From Neptuniibacter sp. (GTDB lineage Bacteria; Pseudomonadota; Gammaproteobacteria; Pseudomonadales; Balneatricaceae), in assembly GCA_024686055.1 (NCBI GenBank), contig JAIBDV010000194.1:1-6183 (forward strand): 6,183 nucleotides of DNA, read 5' to 3'. The notes beneath the pieces were generated by a model, which did no database searches, was not told where the DNA came from, and worked only from the letters and a program-made list of their open reading frames with translations. Below, one piece after another: positions 1 to 5,643 of the stretch. Position 1 is the stretch's first letter; each line of letters opens with the position of its first letter. A program made the translations under genes and the position numbers.

Positions 1-1019
1 GTGGCCCGACCCAGGTGATCACTGAAGGGCTGGTGAGCCCGGAAACCCTGTGGTCCTGCACCACCTGTCGTGCCTGTGTGGAAGAGTGCCCGATGATGAT
101 CGAGCACGTGGATGCGATCGTTGATATGCGCCGCTTCCTGACCCTTGAAAAGGGTGATACCCCGAACAAGGGCGCAGAAACACTGGAAAACCTGATCGCC
201 ACCGATAACCCGAATGGCTTTGCGCCAGGTAGCCGGATGAACTGGGCAGCGGATCAGAACCTGCGGGTGATGGCCGATGTGAAAGAAGTGGATGTGCTGT
301 TCTGGGTCAGCGATGGCGCTTTTGATATGCGCAGCCAGCGTATTCTGCGGGCCTTCGTCAAGCTGCTGAAAGCCGCTAACGTCGACTTTGCGGTACTGGG
401 TGATGAAGAGCGTGACTCCGGTGACGTTGCCCGTCGTCTGGGTGATGATGCGACCTTCCAGAGCCTGGCAAAACGCAACATCGAAACCCTGAGCAAGTAC
501 AAATTTAACCGCATTGTGACCACCGACCCGCATGCCTTCCATGTACTGAAAAACGAGTACAAGGACTTCTATCCTGAAGGCCAGGCACCGGCGTATGAGG
601 TGTTCCATCACACCACCTTTATCAACGAGCTGGTGAAGGCCAGTGCGCTGAAACTGGATATGTACAAAGGTGGCACCGTAACCTATCACGACCCTTGCTA
701 CCTGGGCCGCTACAACGGTGAATATGATTCGCCGCGTGAGCTGCTGGCAGAGCTGGGTATTGAACTGGCTGAGATGGAACGTTCCGGCTTCCGCTCCCGC
801 TGCTGTGGCGGTGGTGGTGGCGCGCCGATCACCGATATTCCGGGTGAACGCCGTATTGCCGATATGCGTATGGAAGATGCTGTGGCCACGGGTGCCGAGC
901 TGGTTGCCGTGGGCTGTCAGCAATGTACAGCGATGCTCGAAGGGGTGGTTGAGCCTCGGCCTGAAATCAAGGATATCGCTGAGATTGTGGTGGAAAGCCT
1001 GATCGAGGAGGTGCACTGA
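1..1019 (+). CDS. dgcB: DgcB-type Fe-S oxidoreductase subunit of dimethylglycine demethylase, 5'-truncated
   Basis: C-terminal part of an iron-sulfur oxidoreductase. The frame is open to the window edge (first full codon at 3), so the true start lies upstream and the GTG at 15 is internal. Family members are about 650 aa; some 338 aa are visible. Counting from the GTG, residues 15-26 hold a ferredoxin-type CxxCxxCxxxCP motif, the second 4Fe-4S cluster of the family. Residues about 92-184 are a first cysteine-rich (CCG) repeat without its cysteines. Residues about 220-310 are an intact second repeat: HDPCYLGRYN (C228), the CCGGGGG stretch (C263, C264) and GCQQC (C301, C304). DgcB works with DgcA to demethylate dimethylglycine to sarcosine, passing electrons on through Fe-S centres. 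The flanking ETF genes match the known dgcA-dgcB-etf layout and support the name. Other heterodisulfide-reductase-like or betaine-demethylase subunits remain possible, as dgcA is not visible. Confidence 0.85.
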   Translation, partial: GPTQVITEGLVSPETLWSCTTCRACVEECPMMIEHVDAIVDMRRFLTLEKGDTPNKGAETLENLIATDNPNGFAPGSRMNWAADQNLRVMADVKEVDVLFWVSDGAFDMRSQRILRAFVKLLKAANVDFAVLGDEERDSGDVARRLGDDATFQSLAKRNIETLSKYKFNRIVTTDPHAFHVLKNEYKDFYPEGQAPAYEVFHHTTFINELVKASALKLDMYKGGTVTYHDPCYLGRYNGEYDSPRELLAELGIELAEMERSGFRSRCCGGGGGAPITDIPGERRIADMRMEDAVATGAELVAVGCQQCTAMLEGVVEPRPEIKDIAEIVVESLIEEVH

Positions 1020-2266
1020 TGAGTGATTTAATCAGAAGAGACCCGCGTACCGAGTGGATCGCCCGTAACCGGCTGCACCCGCTGCACGCGGAACTGACTG
1101 CACCGGCCGGTGATGTGCGCGGCCCGACCGGGCTGTTGCGTAAGAACCCGCACGGGGTTGGCTTTATCGGCCCGAACGGGCTCAAGCGGATCGACCGGCT
1201 GGCGATCCAGCTGGGCGAAAGCGGCCCGCAGGGTGGCCAGCGTCGTGGTGCTAAAGCGGCTGTTGAAGTTCAGCTGCCACTGGTAACCGTGGAGTCCCCG
1301 GACTTCTACGTGGTGGCGGTGCTGGATATGGTGGGCGGTCGTCTGACCGGCCACGATAAAGATGTGCTGGGCCAGGGTCATAAACTGGTCGCCGCCACCG
1401 AAGGTCAGGGCGCTGTTGTCGCCGTGACCTTTGGTGACAGCAAAGAAGAGGCCTTTGATAAAGCCGGTGTTGACCGCCTGATTCAGTTCACGGGCGAGCA
1501 GTACGAGGGCTACAGCCCGGAACAGCGGGTGACGGCGCTGCAGGCGGTTGAGCGTGAGCTGGACCCGGAATACTGGCTGTTCCCGGACAGCATTGCCGGT
1601 GGTCAGGAACTGGGTTGCCGCCTGGCAGCCCGGCTGGGCGAGCGCCCGGCTACTCAGGCGTGGCAGGTGGATGCGTTCACCAGCCTGTGCCGTGGTGGCA
1701 GTCAGCGTATTGATATCAGCCGTGAAACACCGAGGTTGCTGTTACTGGGTGAAGAGTGTGCCGATCAGATTGATGAGACCCGCCATGAGGCGACAGTCAT
1801 CGAGCTGGCGGGCGTACCGGGCACGCTGGCACGTATTGAAGATTGTGGCGCGGTGGATGTGGACCCGAGTCAGGTGCCGCTGGGCGAGGCTGAATTTATT
1901 CTGTCCGCCGGTAACGGTATTCATGACTGGGATCAGTTCCATCAGGCTGCAGACACTCTGCGGGCGACCGAGGGCGCCAGCCGTGTGGCAGTGGATGATG
2001 GCTTTATGCCGCGTCACCGCCAGGTCGGCGCGACCGGTACCTGGGTGACCGCCCGTGTGTATGTGGCGGTGGGTATCTCCGGTGCGATTCAGCATATGCA
2101 GGGGATTGGCCAGTGCGACAAGGTGGTGGCGATCAACAGCGATGCAGGCTGTGACATGGTGAAACGGGCTGACCTGAGTGTCATCGGTGATAGCCAGCAG
2201 ATTCTGGCTGAGCTGATCCGCCTGGTGGAAAGCCGTCAGCAGGGAGGAGCAGAAAATGCAGCCTGA
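1019..2266 (+). CDS. etfA: Electron transfer flavoprotein alpha subunit, N-terminally extended, dgc-operon type
   Basis: Alpha subunit of an electron transfer flavoprotein, 415 aa against about 310 aa for housekeeping EtfA. The extra length is mostly an N-terminal extension (about residues 1-90) rich in Arg, Pro and Gly. Residues about 95-270 are the ETF domain I region. Residues about 288-405 are the FAD-binding domain, with the SR pair (321-322), QVGATG (335-340), VGISGAIQH (351-359) and the IN-x-D turn (372-375). The usual glutamine in QVGQTG is A338, and the usual VAP before the LYIAVG strand reads VTA. The ATG overlaps the dgcB stop as TGATG, and AGGAGG (1006-1011) sits 7 nt upstream, so start and translational coupling are secure. 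It probably accepts electrons from the DgcA/DgcB demethylase and forms the heterodimer with the next gene product. That role is inferred from operon context. Confidence 0.87.
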   Translation: MSDLIRRDPRTEWIARNRLHPLHAELTAPAGDVRGPTGLLRKNPHGVGFIGPNGLKRIDRLAIQLGESGPQGGQRRGAKAAVEVQLPLVTVESPDFYVVAVLDMVGGRLTGHDKDVLGQGHKLVAATEGQGAVVAVTFGDSKEEAFDKAGVDRLIQFTGEQYEGYSPEQRVTALQAVERELDPEYWLFPDSIAGGQELGCRLAARLGERPATQAWQVDAFTSLCRGGSQRIDISRETPRLLLLGEECADQIDETRHEATVIELAGVPGTLARIEDCGAVDVDPSQVPLGEAEFILSAGNGIHDWDQFHQAADTLRATEGASRVAVDDGFMPRHRQVGATGTWVTARVYVAVGISGAIQHMQGIGQCDKVVAINSDAGCDMVKRADLSVIGDSQQILAELIRLVESRQQGGAENAA

Positions 2267-3047
2267 TCTGAGTGCGAAAAATCTTAACGTCACTAGCCTG
2301 ATCTCCGTCGGTCAGCACCCGAAGTCTGGCCGTGCGCGCCGGGCGGAACAGGATGCCCGTGCCGTTGAACTGGGGCTGACCCTCAGTGGTGACCAGCTGG
2401 AAATGCTTCATGTCGGTGCCGGTGATGATGCGGTTATGCGCAGTTACCTGGGCATGGGCTTGCCGAAAATGACCCTGCTTAAGCAGGATGACGGTGCCGA
2501 TGCCGTGCCAGTGCTCTGTGATTATCTGGCCAGTCATGCGCCGGATATTCTGCTGACCGGTGTCCGGGCAGAGAGCGGCGAAGCCTCCGGTATGTTGCCG
2601 TTCCTGCTGGCAGAAAAGCTGGGCTGGCCGCTGGTCAGTCGCATTGCTGAAATTGGTGATGTGAAGGATGGTGTGGCGGAGGTGCTGCAGGCATTGCCAC
2701 GGGGTCAGCGTCGGGCGATTAAAGTGCGCCTGCCGTTTGTTGCCTCGGTTGATAATGCTGCCGCTGAACCGCGTCAGAGTGCATTTGGTCCGGGCCAGCG
2801 GGCCGGGATTAACGATATGCCGGTGGCCGGTGGTGAAGATACGGTGCGCGCTGGCTGGGAAGAGTCTCCGGCCCGTAAAAAGCCTAAGCGCCTGAAAGTG
2901 GTGAAAGCTAAAACCGCTGCCGATCGCTTTAAAGCAGCCACAGCTAAAGCCTCTGGCGGCGGTGGTAAGATACTGAAAAAAGAGACGCCAACCGAGCAGG
3001 CACAGGCAGTGCTTGATCTGCTGATCGAAGAGGGTGTTGTGCGTTAA
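2256..3047 (+). CDS. etfB: Electron transfer flavoprotein beta subunit, divergent, dgc-operon type
   Basis: Beta subunit partner of the preceding ETF alpha, 263 aa, near the usual 250. It starts 11 nt inside the alpha gene behind GGAGGAG (2243-2249), which fixes the start and indicates coupled translation. Residues about 12-165 follow the ETF beta fold, with the LLTGVRAESGEASG segment (99-112) where housekeeping proteins have the G-x-Q-x-x-D-x-D region. The N-terminal NPF/NPxD segment that helps bind AMP in typical EtfB is absent; HPKSGRARRAEQDA stands in that region. The LPxIMxAKKK recognition loop, which docks partner dehydrogenases, is replaced by a Gly/Pro-rich stretch (about 175-190). 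A Lys/Arg-rich tail (206-242) ends in SGGGGKILKKE and a final helix, as in other EtfB. It should be a dedicated carrier for the demethylase rather than the fatty-acid oxidation ETF. It is the last gene of the operon. Confidence 0.84.
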   Translation: MQPDLSAKNLNVTSLISVGQHPKSGRARRAEQDARAVELGLTLSGDQLEMLHVGAGDDAVMRSYLGMGLPKMTLLKQDDGADAVPVLCDYLASHAPDILLTGVRAESGEASGMLPFLLAEKLGWPLVSRIAEIGDVKDGVAEVLQALPRGQRRAIKVRLPFVASVDNAAAEPRQSAFGPGQRAGINDMPVAGGEDTVRAGWEESPARKKPKRLKVVKAKTAADRFKAATAKASGGGGKILKKETPTEQAQAVLDLLIEEGVVR

Positions 3048-3080
3048 TTTCCTTGTGATAATGAGGGTTGTTGTCTACAG

Positions 3081-3113
3081 CCAGCGTCGCCTTGTGTGCC
3101 GCTGGTTTTTTTT
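3081..3113 (+). terminator. Intrinsic terminator of the dgcB-etfA-etfB operon
   Basis: CCAGCG (3081-3086) pairs with CGCTGG (3100-3105). Two more pairs (3089-3090 with 3098-3099) form after a two-base bulge, leaving a 7-nt loop. Eight T residues follow at 3106-3113. It lies 33 nt after the etfB stop and clearly ends the operon. Confidence 0.85.
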
Positions 3114-3318
3114 GTCTGTATTGCGAAGTCTGGCTTGGGGTTTTTATGGGCGTGCATTGCGTCGATTGTTATTCTCTGGTCTTATACGCGCTAATTGTGT
3201 AATGCGTTCTCTTAGTTATCCGTCTGCGATTGCAGCGGCAGGACACCGTAATATGTAAAGGTATTCACAGCTGTGAGACTGGCGCATATCCGTGGTTAGC
3301 AAGGATTGAGTTGGTACC
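3114..3318 (+). promoter_or_regulatory. Spacer and probable promoter region of the diguanylate cyclase gene
   Basis: About 205 nt between the operon terminator and the diguanylate cyclase start, less GC-rich than the flanking genes. A transcript start must lie here if the terminator is efficient. Weak -10-like hexamers are TTATAC (3182-3187) and TAATAT (3249-3254); neither has a good TTGACA at 16-18 nt, so no promoter is assigned firmly. A short open frame crosses this spacer (3034-3258) but has no credible ribosome site or protein character and overlaps the terminator, so I do not call it. Confidence 0.4.
3265..3276. repeat. Perfect 12-bp palindrome TCACAGCTGTGA
   Basis: An exact palindrome about 42 nt upstream of the diguanylate cyclase GTG start and 10 nt downstream of the TAATAT hexamer. 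The placement would suit an operator near the transcript start. The half-sites are in the opposite order to a CRP site (TGTGA-N6-TCACA), so CRP is not implied. The bound factor, if any, is unknown. Confidence 0.35.
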
Positions 3319-5040
3319 GTGATCAGTTTATCCCCCTTAGCGGCATTGCGCCGTCTCTGCTTTATCGTAACCCGTTTCCTGATGATGTTTAGTGCTCTCG
3401 GTAGTTTCATCGTCCCCCCGGCACTGGCATCTATGCCTCCGCCAGCTGAGCCTAAAAACATTGTTGTACTGGCTTCTTTTGACCAGGCGCTGCCCTGGAC
3501 TCAAAGCTTTATTACGGGGCTGACGGCTGAACGCAAACGGCTTAATGAGCAAATTGATTTCTTCTTTGAATTCATCGACCAGCGTCGGCTGGGTGAAAAT
3601 GTGCCTGAACAGATGCAGGCGGATTACCTCAAGGCAAAGTACTCGGACCGAAAAATTGATGCGGTGATCATTGAATCCCGCTATGCCCAGAAATTTGTAG
3701 AGAGCCAGGGTGAATATATCTTCGGCAAAGTTCCTTATGTGCTGATGTCCGGCGTTAAAGGGGATCGTTCGAAACTCGGCGTTTCAAGCCAGGTTACCAA
3801 TGGTGACTGGTTGCCAGGCAATGCGGCGGTGTTGAAATATATACACCCGGATGCCAAGGGGATTGTCATCGTCAGTGGTAGTTCAAGGTTGGCGAAAACC
3901 ATTGTGGGAAAGCTGATGCCGTCGTTCAGGGAAGCGTTTCCGGCGCTGACGATTCAGGAGCTCACAGACTTGCCGCTGGATGAGTTGAAGCTGGCGCTGT
4001 CTCGGATTCCTGAGGGGACTATCGTGTTTTATGCCCTGTATTTTCGTGCGCCTAATGGCGCTCGTTATACGCCCAGGGATGTGGCATATGAGCTCGCGCC
4101 GGTGACACCGGTGCCGATGTATGGCTTGTATCGGACTTATATTGGTAGCGGTGTCATTGGCGGTAATATGGCCAGCCCTGAGCAGTCGGCCAAAGACACC
4201 CTCAATGTGACCTTGAAGTTGATTGCCAGTGGTGCAGCGGTCCCGTTACGACCAAGAAGTGTCTATTCCCGGGTGGTGATGGATGCCCGCGCCATGGAAA
4301 AGGCGGGGATTTCAAAAGCGCAACTGCCGCCGGGCAGTGAAGTGCTGTTTGAGAAACCACCGTTCTATGAAATTTATTTTGTTGAAACCGTCAGTCTGTT
4401 TACGTTTATGCTGGTGCTGTTGGCTGCACTGGCCGTGACGGTGGGGCTTTATCTGCAAAAGCGGCGTCACTCCACAGTCTTACTACAGAATCAAAAGATG
4501 CTTGAATTACGGGTGGAGCAGCGCACGGAAGCACTGCAGAACATGGCGATGACCGATCATCTTACGGGCCTTGCTAACCGCGCTGAATTCTATCGCCAGC
4601 TTACTCAGACCTATGGAACCCGGCAGGGCTTTGCTGTGGCCATTCTGGATATTGATGACTTCAAAAAAATCAATGATAACCATGGCCACCCTGCGGGTGA
4701 TCGAGCTTTGCAGATCTTTGCGCAATGTTGTGAGAACAGCCTGCGGCCGCAGGATTGCATTGGTCGTGTTGGTGGTGAAGAGTTCGCCTGTATTTTTCCA
4801 GCGACGGAGCCGGAAAGCGCTGCCCGGGTGCTTGAGCAGCTGTGCCAGAATGTGGCGGCTCAGGCCATTGCGCTGGAAGATGGTTCTGGCATCCATCTGA
4901 CTGTGAGCATTGGCCTGGCCCATAGTGCTCAGGCAATCAGCAGCGATGAGCTGATGCAGCTGGCGGACCATCAGCTTTACATCGCTAAAAAGTCGGGTAA
5001 AAACCAGCTCAGCTACAGAGGTGCCAAGGTACGTTTGTAA
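3319..5040 (+). CDS. Membrane-anchored diguanylate cyclase with periplasmic substrate-binding-like sensor domain
   Basis: Predicted diguanylate cyclase making c-di-GMP from two GTP, 573 aa. Residues 1-37 resemble a signal peptide or N-terminal anchor (RR at 11-12, hydrophobic stretch, ALA-S near 36-38). Residues about 45-345 look like a two-lobed periplasmic binding domain of the ABC_sub_bind type (IVVLASFDQALPW, then alternating strands and helices). One transmembrane helix spans about 354-378, followed by KRR and a short helical linker (385-408). The GGDEF domain (about 409-568) has DHLTGLANR (413-421), DIDDFKKIND (444-453) and the active-site GGEEF (485-489). The inhibitory RPQD (476-479) sits five residues upstream of it, so enzyme and feedback site look intact. 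No HAMP, PAS or EAL domain is seen. The GTG at 3319 follows an in-frame stop at 3307-3309; ribosome signals are weak (GAG at 3308-3310, AAGGA at 3301-3305). Later starts would lose the basic signal-peptide region. The ligand is unknown. Confidence 0.88.
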   Translation: MISLSPLAALRRLCFIVTRFLMMFSALGSFIVPPALASMPPPAEPKNIVVLASFDQALPWTQSFITGLTAERKRLNEQIDFFFEFIDQRRLGENVPEQMQADYLKAKYSDRKIDAVIIESRYAQKFVESQGEYIFGKVPYVLMSGVKGDRSKLGVSSQVTNGDWLPGNAAVLKYIHPDAKGIVIVSGSSRLAKTIVGKLMPSFREAFPALTIQELTDLPLDELKLALSRIPEGTIVFYALYFRAPNGARYTPRDVAYELAPVTPVPMYGLYRTYIGSGVIGGNMASPEQSAKDTLNVTLKLIASGAAVPLRPRSVYSRVVMDARAMEKAGISKAQLPPGSEVLFEKPPFYEIYFVETVSLFTFMLVLLAALAVTVGLYLQKRRHSTVLLQNQKMLELRVEQRTEALQNMAMTDHLTGLANRAEFYRQLTQTYGTRQGFAVAILDIDDFKKINDNHGHPAGDRALQIFAQCCENSLRPQDCIGRVGGEEFACIFPATEPESAARVLEQLCQNVAAQAIALEDGSGIHLTVSIGLAHSAQAISSDELMQLADHQLYIAKKSGKNQLSYRGAKVRL

Positions 5041-5075
5041 TGTCTATCTGGCAAAAAAGGCGAGAGTTCTGATTG

Positions 5076-5297
5076 CGACAGCAGGCTGAATTTGTCGTAT
5101 TCAGTGGGCCGGCTGTCGGTGACAAGCACTCCCGTCTGCATAGCCTGGTTATGATGAAACTGCTTCACGGCAACGATGAAAGGGTGTGAATCGCCTTCTT
5201 GCCCTTTCTCACCCCACCCAACATATAACCGCGGACCGGAGTCGTCGGTGGTTATCTGTCCTTTTATGAGGGGAGATCGCCATCCCCCTCATTTTTT
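5076..5297 (+). ncRNA. Candidate structured RNA or structured 3' UTR downstream of the diguanylate cyclase
   Basis: About 220 nt with no protein gene but consecutive hairpins on the + strand. (1) CGACAGC (5076-5082) pairs with GCTGTCG (5112-5118) and encloses CTGAAT/ATTCAG (5086-5091 with 5099-5104). (2) GAAAGGG (5178-5184) pairs with CCCTTTC (5202-5208). (3) ATAACC (5225-5230) pairs with GGTTAT (5250-5255), with inner ACCG/CGGT (5235-5238 with 5246-5249) and a GCGG bulge. (4) The intrinsic terminator at 5266-5297. I recognise no Rfam family: GEMM c-di-GMP, glycine, cobalamin and TPP riboswitch core sequences were not found by eye. No promoter is clear, so it may be the long 3' UTR of the preceding gene. 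Confidence 0.35.
5266..5297 (+). terminator. Intrinsic terminator upstream of the BCCT transporter
   Basis: ATGAGGGG (5266-5273) pairs exactly with CCCCTCAT (5285-5292) around an 11-nt loop, followed by T residues to 5297. The opposite strand lacks a comparable T run, so it acts on + strand transcripts. It ends either diguanylate cyclase transcription, 226 nt after that stop, or a separate small RNA. Confidence 0.75.
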
Positions 5298-5643
5298 ATC
5301 CTGACGTTCTCTTATCTTGCTGTAGCAGTTCGCTCCGCGAACGTTCTGAACCCTGCGCAGGCGGGCTATTTACGTCAAGCGGGCTTGCATGGCTACACAT
5401 TCATTCAACTATTTTGAGTTCTAACTATATTTACCGTATGGTAACGCGCCTTAGAGTCATGCTGCGCTGTAAAAACAGGTATCAACCGGGCTGGAGCAGT
5501 AGTCATTATGGGGCTTTGTCTACAATAGCAATGTAAGTGTCGCTAACAGGCAGATTGAAACCCGGCCAGTTCGTAGTATTAGGGGTGCGGAGTCGTGTAA
5601 GGCTCGGCCTCTACAATAAAAACAAGTCCCGAGGAATCGCTGT
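5298..5643 (+). promoter_or_regulatory. Non-coding upstream region of the BCCT transporter gene
   Basis: A 346-nt gap with no credible protein gene, presumably holding the promoter and leader of the transporter gene. It contains a hairpin GTTCGC-TCC-GCGAAC (5328-5342), a 10-bp palindrome CCTGCGCAGG (5352-5361) and a direct repeat GCGGGCT (5361-5367 and 5379-5385, 18 nt start to start). It also has TTACC-N4-GGTAA (5431-5444) and two TACAAT hexamers (5521-5526 and 5612-5617) without good -35 partners. Near the gene, GTAAGGC-TCG-GCCT-c-TAC (5597-5614) could form a small leader hairpin. No sigma-54 site or known riboswitch was recognised. Confidence 0.5.
5404..5444 (+). promoter_or_regulatory. 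Possible sigma-70-type promoter overlapped by inverted repeat TTACC-N4-GGTAA
   Basis: TATATT (5426-5431) is a reasonable -10 hexamer. TTCAAC (5404-5409) lies 16 nt upstream as a weak -35 with only three consensus matches. The inverted repeat TTACC (5431-5435) / GGTAA (5440-5444) begins on the last base of the -10 and covers the expected transcript start, a typical repressor position. A start here would give the transporter mRNA a leader of about 200 nt. Both the promoter and the operator role are inferred. Confidence 0.3.

Noticed and set aside
1742..2293. 183-codon open frame on the minus strand inside etfA
   Set aside because: It is a shadow of a well-conserved gene on the other strand; the translation shows no recognisable domain.
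3034..3258. 74-codon open frame after etfB
   Set aside because: It overlaps the etfB end and the terminator, has no Shine-Dalgarno signal and its composition is that of random translation.
3265..3276. CRP site upstream of the diguanylate cyclase
   Set aside because: The half-sites are everted (TCACA before TGTGA with 2 nt between), unlike TGTGA-N6-TCACA.
4507..4971. 154-codon minus-strand frame within the GGDEF domain
   Set aside because: It lies antisense to the conserved catalytic domain and has no plausible start signal or protein features.
5151..5189. Possible 12-residue peptide (ATGATG start, TGA stop) in the structured intergenic region
   Set aside because: No clear ribosome site and too short to support; the region is better explained as RNA structure.
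5076..5297. c-di-GMP (GEMM) or glycine riboswitch
   Set aside because: The conserved core sequences of these classes were not found by eye, and the element ends in a terminator about 350 nt before the next gene.
5237..5596. Nine-base direct repeat CGGAGTCGT at 5237-5245 and 5588-5596
   Set aside because: A shared 9-mer over several hundred bases can arise by chance, and the flanks do not match.
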